Counted from the first letter of the stretch, positions 37,701 to 49,434 are shown. The stretch is 64,000 nucleotides of DNA from Thalassia testudinum (GCA_037157565.1 JAZHRO010000024.1:13212501-13276500); one strand, 5' to 3'. Notes: generated from the letters alone by a model not told the origin. Translations and numbers: made by a program.

Positions 37701-38960
37701 CCGCCATGGGAAAAGCTTCCGCAAGCTCTACTGTAGAGAGATCTATCAATCCTAAATCTCAACCCCCCAATACTCCTCCAAGTGAAAGCACAAGAGCTTG
37801 ATATCACATCCAAAAGGCCATGCACTAGGACAAATTCTGCAAATGCCTCCGAACCACGATCTCTCCATCCTCTATCCCTCGACCTATCATCCGAAATCAA
37901 AGTAACATTGAAGTCCCCCTATTAGCCAAGGAGAACCTTGAAATCTTGCGACCACCGGACTCAACTCATCCCATAGTCGAGGTTGCACAACATCTTCATT
38001 CAACCATACATTGCAGAGAAAACATAACTGAAATTGCCCCGATGCCTTCTGAGCTGCACAGTCACAACAAAAGTGCTTACAAAGAATTCAACCACAGAAA
38101 ACACATCCTCCCTCCACCCCATAATCACTCCACATGATCGACCAACCAAATCTAATGCAACAAAGTCACCCAGACTTCCTCCAATCTCCCTTTGCATTTG
38201 CTTATCGCACCGCGCCAACTTCGTTTCCTAGAACATCACCACTTTAAGGCCCCAAGAGTGAAGGTATCCTTTTAGTGCCACTTGCATGGAGGGGTCATTC
38301 AGCCCCCTAACATTCTATGACAGAATCTTCATCACAAGGCACACACAGCACCTCCCCTGAATACGCACGTAAACCCCACCACCCCCAAAAACAAGTTCCA
38401 CTCTTCCTCCTCCAGACCACCAGCATCCCTAGCCACACTCTCCGATTCACACACCACTCCATAACATCATCGACTCCAACAACCTCAATAAGAGCCCCCT
38501 CCACAACACTACCTCAACTACTCCCCTCCTCTCAATTAACTCTGCTGCTCCCCAACGGCCTCAGCCAACCCTGCCACAACCTTTCCCAAGCTCCTCTGTG
38601 AAAGCTCCTCTCCCCCTCACTGTAGACGCGAATTCCCCAAGATCAGCAACGTCGTACCACCCTCCCAAAGCACTACACTCTCCGACCGCAGTCACTCCCC
38701 AACGCGTGTGATGAAGACCCCTCCTATCACCCCTGAAAGCTCCACCTTGGCCAATATAAAATTCCAAGTGTCGAAATCTACGTCGACTTCCACCTCACAA
38801 GCCTCTACCAAGCACCCTCCTCCAAACGAGTCGAGTCGCAACGCTGCATCGCCACCAAACTCGCTCCCCCAACCCCAAAAGGAAAATCCTTCACAATAGC
38901 ACAAGGGTCTTCAGGACTCAAGTTCGAGGTGCCTCCTTCACGAAGAGGGGTCAGGTTTCG
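34780..38960 (-). mobile_element. Near full-length L1-type LINE
   Basis: The element carries on the minus strand an ORF1-side region (38960-38333), then endonuclease, reverse transcriptase, zf-RVT C-terminus, 3' UTR, stem-loop 34796-34822 (two mismatched pairs at most in an 11-bp stem) and tail. It is the longest LINE here. A polyA-like run lies at 34776-34795. Clear flanking duplications were not found. Confidence 0.82.
34960..38332 (-). pseudogene. LINE ORF2: endonuclease, RT and zf-RVT, broken
   Basis: The start is the ATG at 38330-38332 (MKILS, stop, NVRGLNDPSMQVALK), the L1 endonuclease opening. Then come ETKLARCDKQMQREIGGSLG, FVALDLVGRSCGVIMGWRED and FSYVFSAMYG; then FAEFVLVHGLLDVISSSCAF and RIDRSLYSRACG, the endonuclease middle and end. 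RT follows with LLPKKGG and GVRQGYLLAL. The YADD box at 36320-36331 is intact but is preceded by a TAG. Then WASKVLSRGGKLVLIKVVLS and MKIFSWLLRKGRLMTRVWRV with HLFFRCS in zf-RVT (35061-35273). Stops and frameshifts occur about every 100-300 bp. Confidence 0.82.
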
Positions 38961-39252
38961 AAACGTGGAACAAAACTAGGATCCAGATCTGAGAATGGAT
39001 CCACACACCTCATTAAAGCCCGCTCCACATCAGTCGAAACTTCCTCCTCCAATCGCTCCTTTAACTATTGTTGTTTGGTTTTCTTGGTAGTTACACCAAT
39101 TAGATGTGAACAATACTTTCCTAAATTTAAGAAAAATTTTACACATACTTTCTAAGAGCTTCGAGATTAACCAACTACATCAAAAAAATTACGCAATAGC
39201 AATATATGGAACAAGAATAAGCTTAAGTGTTAAAATGGTCCAAGATACTATC
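38961..39252. other. Intronic stretch between LINE and LTR element
   Basis: No gene or repeat is recognised. It may include the LINE 5' UTR. Confidence 0.35.
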
Positions 39253-39257
39253 TTCTA

Positions 39258-41309
39258 TGTTGAGAGGAGCATGTGGTGTTTAGTGCCACATTGTGAGATG
39301 TGCACTTTGTGTTGTGTTTGGTGGCCTATAAATAGGCTTGTACCCCTTCAGTTATTATTTGAAAAGAAATAAAGAGAAACAAGCCCATAGGGCACTTCTC
39401 CCATGATTTTCTCCTTGCTCTTCGTGAGTAGGGTGGTTTCCACGTAAACCCAAGTATTCCTTTGATTGTTTTTATGCTTTTGATATCTCGTTATTATGCT
39501 TCCACATTATTTACCATATTCAACTTAGTATCAGAGCAAGGTTCGATTCTTGGGTTTATTATATCATTATTTGGAGTTCAATTTTCTTTAGAAGAGCCGA
39601 AGGTAACAGTGACTAGAGAGCAAAGTGATGGCAGCCGTGAGAACCGCTCGATCCTCCCCTGCTGGCGGCGATCGGAAGGAAGGCAAAGAAGATAAGGCTC
39701 CCCACTGATGGCGAGGTGGTAGTGCTGGGGGTCAAGGGTGCCCCCTGACGACGTTGATTGCCAACGTCAATGAAGGCATTAGAGATGACGATGGGTCACG
39801 ACCCCGATGCTGTCAAGGTGATACAAGAGGCAACGATGGCAAAGGAGAAGACGAAGGTTATGGCGAAGTCGATGCTCCAACGAGGAAGGAAGATGTTATT
39901 GAAGGCACTACTACAACATCATGGGAAGCCCAAGCGGGGCTTGGCAACGTTGTTGGGTCCGACGATGACTGGTGAAGCCACTAGGGCTCAACAGCGACGT
40001 TGGCACTTCTCCGTGGTTTCCACACTAAGCGAAGATCAGGTGACCACTAGCAGTGCACGAGTTTAAAGGCGACGTGGATCTTGCGCGATTGTTGCAACAG
40101 CAATAGCAACACTAGCGATGAAGCCGAGGAGGAGGAGGAAGCAGTCAATGGAGCTATCTCCAATGAGGATCTCGACATGGATCTAGTGAGAATAGGGTAG
40201 CCTGCGCAATCAATGATGGAGGTAGCAGCCTCGACAGATATCTCGCGAGTCAAGAGGAGAGCATCGTGGCGAGGATCTTGAAGGAGATTAAAGCGCGATT
40301 GCACCATCAAGGAGTCGCATGAGGGGAAGGATTCGAGTTATTCTTTCTCTCTCTCTTTCTCTTTCTTTTTTGATTTCTGGTGGTGAGTCTTTTGGTGGTG
40401 GTGGAACACATGAACACAAGAAGGGCATTAGTATATGAGAGAAAGAAGAAAAGAAAGGGAAAATGAAGAGGAAAAGGAGGCGATTGAAGTAAAAAAAAGA
40501 GTAAAAAAAAAAAGAGGGAAATGATGATGAAAAGAGATGGAGAAACTGTTCTTTATTTTGGTTGTTATTTCTTGTTATTTTCTTCTCCCATATGAGCATG
40601 GAAGAAAGGGAGATGTAGATGCCTATTGTAGTCACCCCCATTTGAGAGTCCCACTGTTGTAGATCATCATCACATAAGAAACCAAACTCTAGGAGGTCTA
40701 AAGTTTCGAGGCCTCCAGAGAGGGAGATCCCTTTTTCGTGGTCCTCAGAGGAAGGGCCTAGCCGGTTTCTATGTCAGAGATCTAATTTCCTGGACTCCAA
40801 ATGGGAGATCCAGCTTCGAGGTCTTCTGAGGAAGACCCATTACAGGGATACTGCATGGAGAGCCACCAGCACCAGTTGAGGTCTCCAAAGGAGAGGCCCT
40901 TGTAAGAGACATCAACAATTCCTTCAATAGCTCCAACCCGTGTTCCTACCTACATGCGAGAATCAGTTGATAAGAGTGCCTTCTATTGTAGAGTGAGGAT
41001 TGTCTTTTGTTACAAGTTGAGCATTCGATGCTCAACTTGAGGGAGAATGCTGAGAGGAGTGTATGGTATTTAGTGCTACATCATGAGATGTGGACTCTGT
41101 TTTGTGTGTAGTAGCCTATAAATAGGCCTGTACCCCCTCAGTTATTATTTGAGAAGAAATAAAGAGAAACACGCCCATAGGGCACTTCTCCCGTGGTTTT
41201 CTCCCCACTCGTGAGTGGGATTTCCACGTAAATCCAAGTGTTTCTTTGATTATTATTATGCTTTTGATATCTCATTATTATGCTTCCACATTTTTTATCA
41301 TATTCAACT
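39258..41309 (+). mobile_element. Short non-coding LTR element (family S), intact structure
   Basis: The LTRs are 39258-39525 and 41048-41309. They begin TGYTGAGAGGAG, have a CCTATAAATAGG box and end ATTCAACT. The primer site TAGTATCAGAGC (one change) is at 39526-39537, and a polypurine tract (CTTGAGGGAGAA) lies just before 41048. The duplication TTCTA is exact (39253-39257, 41310-41314). Length is 2,052 bp. The internal region holds no gag or pol. Two copies of a GGGAGATCC...GAGGAAG unit (from about 40727 and 40806) sit 79 bp apart. The element ends 265 bp from the large NUP93 exon. Confidence 0.88.
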
Positions 41310-41579
41310 TTCTAGATTAAGCAATCTACTTGCTTTGAGACTATTCCCATTCCACCGGAAAAAAGAGGGAAAAGAATGGAGACATAGAAACTTTCACAAG
41401 TATAAAATAAATCATGACAGATACCATGCACTACGAGCCGCTATGAACATTCAGCATTGTTACTTCAAGTATGGCTAGAAAGTTGGACCAACCGATCACC
41501 AATTGCAATTTCTGAAGAAATAATAGCTGAGGATATAAAAGTAATCATAAAAAAAAGCACAGGTCACCAAATAACTTAC

Positions 41580-42482
41580 TTTGTCATATAGCCCAGCTGC
41601 TAAGCACTGATTAGCAGCTTCCAGTAGAAACTGCTGCTGAGAGCTTTTGCTAGGAAGAAATCTTCTTAGAGAACCTTCTTCCCCAGTGCCCCTTGGACCG
41701 AGCAAAAGTGGAATACCACCTTCACATAGCAGAATCTCTGTTAAAAGTTGGTTCAGCATCATGGTTCGCTGCCTTTGCCGCTCAGCATTCTCATGGCTAG
41801 TCCAGGACAACCTTCCACCCCCCATTGTAGCAGCTGCCTGAGCATAATATTCCAAAGATAGTGAAAGGTTTCCATGACTCAAGTAAAGAGTACCATATTG
41901 TCTAATTATGCTAGCAACTTCTGAGTAAATATCCATCACTGTTAGCTTGTGTCCAGGTCCTGCACCTTCAGAAAGCACTCCATGGTCTGAAAACGTAATA
42001 GCAATGTGGATGGCATCAACATCATAACCCCCATCTCCTATTTCCTTGGATAGATATAGGATTGCAGGAAGCAATTGAATGCTCAGAAGCAGTACATAAG
42101 GATAAACCAGAGGATCTTTCCCATTTTTCGTATAGTGTGATGGCTCGAATTTGTTAAGATAGATCTGCAGATCCTCTAGACTGTATGGCGCAAAGCCTTC
42201 ACTTAGTACAATAGATGAAGCACCACTAGGAAGATCACGTATGGCAGCAAGTTTAAACCACAAGAAATCCTCTATTGTACTGAAAAGTGTGGGAAAATCT
42301 CTCAGCAACCGATCGATCTGACGACGACAACCAGACAATATAGCATAAAGCAGCAACTTCTTCTTGTCATAGCCCATTCGACCAGCTCTATCGCCCAATC
42401 TTAACATCTTTTCACATTCTTCCGAGGCAGCAACAGCAGTTTCATGAGATACCAGGCCACCATTTGAAATCCACTCAGACAG
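41580..42482 (-). CDS. NUP93: NUP93 main exon (301 codons), Nic96/Nup93 alpha-solenoid
   Basis: This is the largest coding block in the window: 903 bp, phase 0 at both ends, and open throughout. It begins LSEWISNGGL. Family hallmarks follow in order: ASEECEKMLRLGDRAGRMGY, YDKKKLLLYAILSGCRRQID, TIEDFLWFKLAAIRDL, YLNKFEPSHYTKNGKDPLVY, YYAQAAATMGGG, LLTEILLCEGGIPLLLGPRG, GTGEEGSLRRFLP, and the end CLAAGLYDK. These form the alpha-helical Nic96-type domain that packs into the inner ring of the nuclear pore. The acceptor is GTGGCAG and the donor GTAAGT. A simple reading frame continues past both ends (to 42515 and 41496), but those extra residues are intron read-through. The exon abuts the 36 kb intron, and a short LTR element ends 265 bp away. 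Confidence 0.93.
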
Positions 42483-42581
42483 CTGCCACAAACATAAAGA
42501 TTTAACTCTTTTCAAAAAAAGACAGAGGTTAAACTAGATGGCATATAGGTTTAGGATGCTTGAATCAAAAACTAATCATAC
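42483..42581 (-). other. NUP93 short intron, 99 bp, with a possible LINE-tail insertion
   Basis: The intron has donor GTATGA and acceptor GTGGCAG. Inside it, 42508-42525 reads CTTTTCAAAAAAA plus five bases, between two similar 10-mers at 42498-42507 and 42526-42535 (8 of 10 match). This resembles the tail-only insertions seen elsewhere in the window. Without it the intron would be about 70 bp, close to a typical minimal plant intron. Confidence 0.7.
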
Positions 42582-42668
42582 TTTAGGGGCAAAGTTGCCG
42601 GCAACATGAGAAGAATGAGCCACAGTCATTGATTCATCATAGTACCCCGTCCTTAAGCAGAAATAGAT
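42582..42668 (-). CDS. NUP93: NUP93 exon (29 codons)
   Basis: The exon begins IYFCLRTGYYDES and ends HVAGNFAPK. It matches the conserved helical segment of plant NUP93 that follows TTWQQ. The acceptor is CATACAG and the donor GTATGA. It is 87 bp, phase 0 at both ends, with no stop. A 99-bp intron separates it from the large next exon. Confidence 0.88.
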
Positions 42669-43490
42669 CTGTATGAGGCAAGCACAAAGAAACTTATCAT
42701 TTAAGAGAAAATAGAACCGACTGATACGAATTGCACACATTCATGAAATAATTTGTCACATGCAAAACTCTATCTATCAGTTCTTCGCAGAACAAACAGT
42801 GAGGATGCTATTTTCTGGCATGTATTTATCTGCAGAAAAAGGTCAAAGAACAACAACCTGACTAGGTGGCGTTATTATTATATAGACAACGAAAATATTT
42901 CAGGATGTCCTAGCAAGAATTCTTTTTCAGAAACAACTCAAGTACCATGGCCTCCTTCCAGTTGGGAGATACACTCCCATTCAAGTTGTACAATCAAATA
43001 TTTGCTTCATCTGCAAACAATTTCCCAGTTGTTCACAAAATTTACTAATTACATCCCATTCTTATTGATTTTTACCTAGTTTTTTTTCCAAAAAGGGAAA
43101 AAAAACTGTTGACTGATTTGCATAATTATCCACTTTTACAAAATTCTTAATATTTGACCCTTAATGGATGTGTTCTGAAGTTCCAGAAAAGGGAACTTGT
43201 CAAACTCCAAGATTTTAGGGATTCTTTTTTTTTGAAAAAGTTTAGCTAACTTCATTTTATAAAATACATATGAATAAGAAGATTAAATGTAAGGCTCAGA
43301 TACCATGCTTAGGAAGGAACTTGGGAGAACCCAGAAAAACAGTTAAAACTTGAAACAACTACAGAAAATTAGTTGTTTGAAAAATGTCAAAAGTTATCTG
43401 ATTTTATGGGAGAAAAGTAACCAGTGAATCAGCTAAGTGACCAAGAGATGCTGAAGAATACCTTGCAGATCAATAATGAACTGGCAGTTG
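42669..43490. other. Intron next to NUP93 exon, unrecognised
   Basis: This is AT-rich with no coding signal or transposon. A poly-T run with GAAAAAG at 43226-43243 could be another tail scrap, but its flanks do not match well. Confidence 0.4.
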
Positions 43491-43493
43491 GCT

Positions 43494-43511
43494 AATATAT
43501 ATATATATATA
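43494..43511. repeat. (AT)9 microsatellite
   Basis: The run of alternating A and T marks the left edge of the palindrome-rich repeat region that follows. Confidence 0.8.
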
Positions 43512-44157
43512 GGAGCCGTATCTTATGAGCACTATGATCAAAATATAGGAAAAAAGCACCAAATATGACCCATTAGATTTTGATCGAATGATCTTAATTA
43601 AAATCACTCAAAATACACATTCTAATTTTGCATATTACTTGTCTAATGGAGCTTTCTATAAATAACAAGATGACAAAAACATTTGAATTCATAAGCTCCC
43701 TAACTTAATGCAAATTAATTTATGAAGCATCCTCCACAATCCTGAAAGAGTTACTGCAACCAATTAATAAACATTCCTTAAAAGAAAAAAACTTATATTA
43801 CATATGAAAATGACTTCTATTATAGGCCTTTATTTTTAATGGAGTATGAAAACTTGTATTACAAATGAGAAACTACTTGTAATAGATGCAAAAAGAACTT
43901 GTATTACAAGTATTTACTTGTAAAGGAAGTTCGAAAACTTGTCTTACAAGTGAGCAAACTATTTGCAATATACGTGAAAAAACTTATATTACAAGTATGA
44001 CTCCACTTGTAATATATATCCATGCTACAAAAATAACAAACTTGTAATGCAAGTGAGTTAATAAATAACATAATCATGACTTAAACTTGTAATAGAAATG
44101 CATTTTAATTAAAGAACCAAGTTTTAATACAATAACGCAAAATTATAGTCATAGTTT

Positions 44158-46428
44158 TGATTGAGAATAAAATGCCATGTAAACTGCCACGTGGCACTGC
44201 AGTGCGCCACATCATAGGAGTCAGCCATAAGGCCATGGGAATAACTAGCTTGCATGCCAAGTTAGCTTGTTGCCAAATGTGGCAAATTTTGTTAATTGGA
44301 TTTGCTATTTTCTGTTTTTAGTAAATTAGAAATAGGTTTCCTGTTTTCTTGCTTTAGAAATAGGATAATCTCGTTTACTATATTTAGAAGAGGTGATCTC
44401 TTTAAAAGAAGACCATCATCTTCATTTATTCTTGAGTCAATAAATTATTTCTTCCAACAAGACTCCACCTCTCCTCCTCTCCTTTAGCATGTTATCTTCT
44501 CCCTGTTACTGTTCAACGTGAACAATAACAACCCAATGATCTTTTCCCCACACATGGTCGTTTCAAGCTTCCAAGAACCAAGCTACGCTTCCCAATTCCT
44601 CACATGGTATCAGAGTGGGTTCCTCTGGACCTCTAATCTTCACACGTGTGGATCCAAGGGAGAAAGAACGAGAGGGTCCACGCACAAGAGCCTTCTCTTG
44701 TGTGTGAACTCCACACATGCCAACAAGACTTCATAGTTCGTGTATCTTAACCCGAGGTGGGAGTTCTCTCAAAAACTCCTTGAAGGACCAAAGGTGTCAT
44801 ACGCAAGGCCCAAGGAGTCAAGAAAAAGAATCCTGGAGAGACTCGTCTCTCACGCATCTAGCAACTTACACAAAGCACAGAAGTAGAGACAAGATCTTGC
44901 TTCCCAAAGGTGAGGATGCCGAAAGCCGAAGCACAAATCACAACTGAAGAGGCGAAGGTGCTCATTCAAGGCACAACTATCAAGCTCCAAAGTGCCTCAA
45001 ACTACATCCTCTGGAAAAAGGCATTCAAGATCTTTGTAGGCGGACAAGATAAGTTGCACATGCTACGAAAGGAGATGCTCAAGATCAAGGATGCATCCAA
45101 GAAGAAGAAGCTGAAGAAGGAAAACTGCATTGTGATGAATTGGCTGATGAACTCAATCAATCCATCTATCGTGACAAACTTGCTCTACAAGAGTTCGGCA
45201 TTCGAGATCTAGGAGACCTCAAGAGAAGAGATACTCTAAGAAGTCGAGCAACACTCTCATCGCCGACATTTATGTGAGGATCTAGACGACTGGTCAATGG
45301 AGTCTATCCATTGACAAATACTATGCAAAGATGAAAGTATTATTTAAGGAGCTTCATATTTACGAGCATGTTTGTTGTGACAAGCGGACAAAGTCATGCA
45401 CAACATGGCAAGCGTGCAAGTTTCTATCAGGATTAAATTCCCGCTATCATCCTGCACAAGATCAGATTCCTACCCTAGACGAAGACCTTGATCTCGAGAC
45501 GATCTACAATCACCTCAAGAAAGTTGAAGTCACTGATGCTAAGACCACAACTCCTGAGGTCATAGAGACTACTACTTTAGCCACTACTGAGGCCCTAAGG
45601 GTGGCTCTGGATCCGAAAGACAACATGGTCATGGAGCGGGTAAGGTTTACCAACCTTGCCCTTATTATAATAGAACCAATCACTCGCCAAACAATTGTTG
45701 GGTGAAACACGCAAGGCCTCTACATGGGATGTCTACTACCCAACGAAATTTCTCTCTCCTCGATGGATCTAGGTAAGCTTTAGGATCTACTGATAGAAGA
45801 GAGGTTGACCACAACGGTTATCGCAACGACTTTCAAGGTTACCAAGGAGGCAATGACTTCAAAGGTTGCAAAAGGCTTCACCGTTGGCTATTACGGGCTC
45901 ATCTAAAGGTGACCTACACAACTACACCAACTTGGAAGATGATGAAGAGTGGTGGGGCCACTAGCCTCACCAATATCGACTAAGTCTTCGACCTCCACTG
46001 GCCTCGACTTGAGGGGGCATGTGAAGAATAAAATGCCACGTGCCACATGGACAGTCCACGCGGCACTGCAATGCGCCACATCATCGCATAGGAGTCAGCC
46101 ACAAAGGCATAGGAATGATTATCTTACATGCCAAGTTAGTTTGTTGTCGAATGTAACAAATTTTGTTAATTGGATTTGTTTTCTATTTTTAGCAAATTAG
46201 AAATAGGTTTACTATTTTCTTATTTTAGAAATAGCATTATCTCATTTACTCTGTTCAGAATGGGTGATCTCTTTAAAAGGAGACCATTATCTTCATTTAT
46301 TCTTGAGTCAATAAATTATTTCTTCCAACAACAACAAGACTCCACCTCTCCTCTCCTTCAACATGCTTTTTTTCCAAGAGTGAGTGTTTCACGCATCCAA
46401 GAACCAAGCAACGCTTCCCAATTCCCCA
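44158..46428 (+). mobile_element. Gag-only LTR retrotransposon, family G2
   Basis: The LTRs are 44158-44602 and 46020-46428. Both contain AGAATAAAATGCCA near the start, a long TTAATTGGATTTG block, and CTTCCCAATTCC near the end. The primer site TGGTATCAGAGT is at 44605-44616. The polypurine tract GAGGGGGCA is at 46011-46019. The flanks are TAGTTT at 44152-44157 and 46429-46434. The internal region is about 1.4 kb with a gag and no pol. Confidence 0.85.
44910..45720 (+). pseudogene. Gag of G2 element, broken
   Basis: The likely start is the ATG at 44916 (MPKAEAQITTEEAKVLIQG). Then SASNYILWKKAFKIFVGGQD and ENCIVMNWLMNSINPSIVTN, the UBN2-type gag pattern shared with the G1 and G3 elements. A stop occurs at 45211 and a frameshift after it. 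Then YYAKMKVLFKELHIYEHVCC-like text and LDLETIYNHLKKVEV. The zinc knuckle at 45657-45698 reads CPYYNRTNHSPNNC, Tyr in place of the second Cys, as in G1. No protease, integrase, RT or RNase H follows. Confidence 0.75.
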
Positions 46429-47574
46429 TAGTTTCCAATATGTGTTGCAATAACTTAATTGATTCCATAACGAAAAACGTTGGTGGTTTTCTAAGCCACC
46501 TATAAACATTTTTTGTGGTTTCTATCAAGTAAAAAGTGAATTCAACGACCTTAAATGGGTGCTTTTTTCGTGTATGTCATTTCCTCTACATTGTGCTCAA
46601 AATTGATAAAAAAACCCAAAATCTACTCCATCTGATAAAAATCCAACGGTCCATAAAAAAACCATGAAAAATAACATAGTGATTTCACACTACGTAATAA
46701 TAATGAACTTGTTTTTCTTGTCATAGGAAAATGCCCATCATTTATGAAGCTTTCCAAAAATACGAATCAATCCAAGATCTCGGAAGAGTAAAGCATTCCA
46801 AACGTGAAGACAAAATATTAATTACATCCATAAAAGGGAACTACATGTGTATTTGTAATACAAGTAACAACTCAGAATTGCTTGTAATACAAATTTGTAT
46901 TACAAGTGAGAAACTAATTTATAATACATACTACGAACTTGTATTACAAATATTTACTATAGGTGCAAAAACTTATATTACAACCAAAAAATTGAATTAT
47001 AATGTATGGAATAAACTTATATTATAAGTATTTCCTATAACATAAGTGAAAAAAATTTATATAAGTAAAAACATACTTTTAATATACGCAATGAACTTAT
47101 ATTACAATTTTGATGTAAATGAAATGCGAAAATTTATATTACAAGCGAAAAATTGGATTATAATACATATGACAACTTGTAATAAAACTTCATTCTAGTT
47201 CAAAAAGATAGTTGTAATATGATTAAGCATTAATGCAATATTGATACTTTCCAATAATAATATAATAATTTATTGATTATATTCCAAATGCAATTCATGG
47301 ACAAAGTTGTAATACAACGCAATATTTATGTGAAAAGATACTTTCTAGAAGTAGTGTAATAATTACTTAAGTGTATTCTAAATAAGAATGGTGATTTTTT
47401 AAACCACCTTTTGACATGTATGTGGGTTTCCATCAATGAAGAATATCATCTACCAAAGAGAAATGTGAGCTTTTTCTAGGTCTTTTTAGCACAATTCTAA
47501 AATAATACTTTTCTCATGTGCGTGTGTGTACATGTGTGTGTTTATAATGTATATATGTATGTAATGTTAACCCC

Positions 47575-48840
47575 CTGAAAATTCATTGAGAAGAGACTAA
47601 AAGCTCCACGCATTACAATAATAAGAATACAAATGGCTAACGCCCTTAATAGAAAAATGCTCCCCTATAAAAACAACGCCATTGACCTTCATCCAAATGC
47701 ACCAAATGAGTGTAAGAACATTCCGAATAGAGCCCACATCAACAAGTGGGAAATGTAAGCTTTGCCAAAAAGAGTGCTCCAAAATCATGTCGAATGGATG
47801 CGAACCAACACTCTCACAAAGGAGCAAGTGCAGAAAAGGCGCTCAGAGTCCTCTGATCCTCTGCCACAAAAGATACAACAGTCATTATAGTCCGGTCCCT
47901 AATGACACCTGTAGGATCGAGTAACTAGGCATCTCTTTCTCAGAAGCCACATGATGATCTTCACCTTCAAAGGCAAGCATGTCCTCCAAATCTTCTTGGA
48001 GTCAAAAGCTAGGTCCTAATCATGATCGAGGATCTCCAAGCATGCCTTCCTTACTGAGAAAGGACCATACTTCCATAGCCAACCATCACGTCCTAGGCCT
48101 GGACTTAAGCCATTAAATGTCGAGAGAAGCACGGTGAGCTCCTCAAGGAGTGCCTCCATAAGCAAGTTAGGTAGCGGGGTGACTAAGAGTTGTCTGACTA
48201 ATAGTCTACCACCAAGGCCAAAGGGATGTGGAGAGTGCTACGAGTCTAGGAAAGGCCTCTTAAAAGATCCCTGCAAGAGTCCAGGCATGGAACCAAAATT
48301 TGAAGTGAGAACCATCACCAAGGACCAACCCACAGTGAGGTTGGACCCACCTCAATGTATTCTGCAAGCCCTGCCAGAAAAAGGAACCTCCTCTACTGGA
48401 GCTTCTGCTTTCATCCCAATTAATGGCATCACCATATGAGTCGCTGAGAATTAGCTTCCAAAGTAGCTGTTGAGGCTCCATAATCTGGAGAATCCACTTT
48501 GTTACAAGAGCATCGTTTACCAATCACAAGTCTAACAACCCCAGGGTACCCATCTGTCTATACATGCAAACCTCCTACCAAGCCACGAGAGGAATATATC
48601 TGTCACTTGAAGAGGATGACCACAGGAATCTCCTCTGTATCATATAAATGCTCCTAAAGGCTACTACTGGTATCCTCAAAATCAAGAGATAGTAAAGGGG
48701 CAAAGTTGTGAGGCCCAAGGAGAGTAAGACCAGTCTACCCCCTCTAAAGAAAAGCCTAACCACCTAGCCCTATAGTCACTTCTCCATCCACTTCACAATT
48801 AAAGTCCAATCTTTAGCAATGATGCAACCTGATGTAAAAG
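47575..48840 (-). pseudogene. LINE 3' half (RT end to C-terminus)
   Basis: The blocks on the minus strand are: FFRGGRLVLLSLGLTTLPLY (48575-48763), the post-RT thumb; a variant of the WF..W...G motif (HFKFWFHAWTLAG, 48260-48310); and LIWCIWMKVNGVVFIGEHFS (47597-47700), the C-terminal end. The 5' part is absent. No stem-loop was seen at the end. Confidence 0.68.
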
Positions 48841-48843
48841 GAA

Positions 48844-49247
48844 AACCCAAGTAAGGTTCGAAATGCTGATTTCAACATCATTTCAATAAATTTTCGAGTG
48901 CACATTTTGCCGACATGTCGAGGGCAAGCCGAAGGTATGCCGATGCTGGCTAACAAAAATGACAAAAGTAATCAAAATGATTAGAACCTTAAAAATAAGT
49001 ATTTTAATAGATAAATATTTCCATTTAAGCTCAAAATCTCATCTTTTACTTCATATGTAATATGTCGATACATAACCTATTCAACAGCAGCAGCATGCCA
49101 CTGACATGCCGAGCTTACCAGCAACATGCTAGCGAAACACCTGTATTTCGACAACTTGAGCATGTCGACATGGCATATCTTCAAAAATCGCCATTTCGAT
49201 AGGACGCCGACAGCATGCCACCTGCATTTATATCACTAAACCTGAGT
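48844..49247 (+). mobile_element. MITE-like element (family M, copy 2) with 9-bp duplication
   Basis: The element is 48853-49238 (386 bp). It begins AAGGTTCGAAATGCTG and ends ATTTATATCACTA, like copy 1 at 6149-6419. The flanks are AACCCAAGT (48844-48852) and AACCTGAGT (49239-49247), 7 of 9 identical. It contains CCGACATGTCG and other CATGCCGA palindromes. It has no coding capacity. Confidence 0.68.
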
Positions 49248-49434
49248 ACTCGATCGGAGTCTACAGCTACCCAAACTCCAAGATATCTCCACACTGCATA
49301 ACTATATGTATTTATATGTGAATCTATATATATGTGCATGTACACATTGTGTGTGTGTGTATCATATATATGTGTCTATATGTATTTATGTATAACCCTT
49401 ACTAACCTCTTTACTTTTCAAAAAAAAATGTATA

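Larger units (their letters stand above)
5434..41579 (-). other. NUP93 giant intron of 36.1 kb, filled with nested retrotransposons
   Basis: The donor is GTAAGT after GLYDK at 41580. The acceptor is TTCTAG at 5434-5435, after a pyrimidine-rich stretch. The protein continues directly from GLYDK to SIEIHKRVGAYA as in known plant NUP93, so no exon is missing between them. The intron holds two short non-coding LTR elements and one more nested in a LINE, a complete decayed Copia element, a gag-only LTR element, five recognisable LINE segments or copies, a gypsy-like solo LTR, a second LTR-like insertion and a MITE-like insert. Nesting reaches three levels. Confidence 0.87.
43515..47500. repeat. 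Palindrome-rich AT repeat region, split by a gag-only element
   Basis: Segments 43790-44110 and 46850-47310 are built from variants of ACTTGTATTACAAGT, a 15-base palindrome (exact copy at 43897-43911), spaced roughly 30-50 bp apart and alternating with (G)TGAGAAACTA and TATTTACTTG spacers. The gag-only element 44158-46428 separates the halves, with TAGTTT duplicated. An inverted pair of about 60 bp (TATGAGCACTATG...AAAAAAGCACC at 43535-43580; reverse near 46560-46610) suggests terminal inverted repeats of an unidentified DNA transposon. Confidence 0.55.

Noticed and set aside
41496..42515. A single 339-residue gene as an unspliced frame
   Set aside because: The first 11 and last 27 residues do not match NUP93 and lie past perfect acceptor and donor sites; the coding exon is 41580-42482.
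43226..43243. A further tail-only micro-insertion
   Set aside because: The insert resembles the others, but the flanking bases match at only about 6 of 9 positions.
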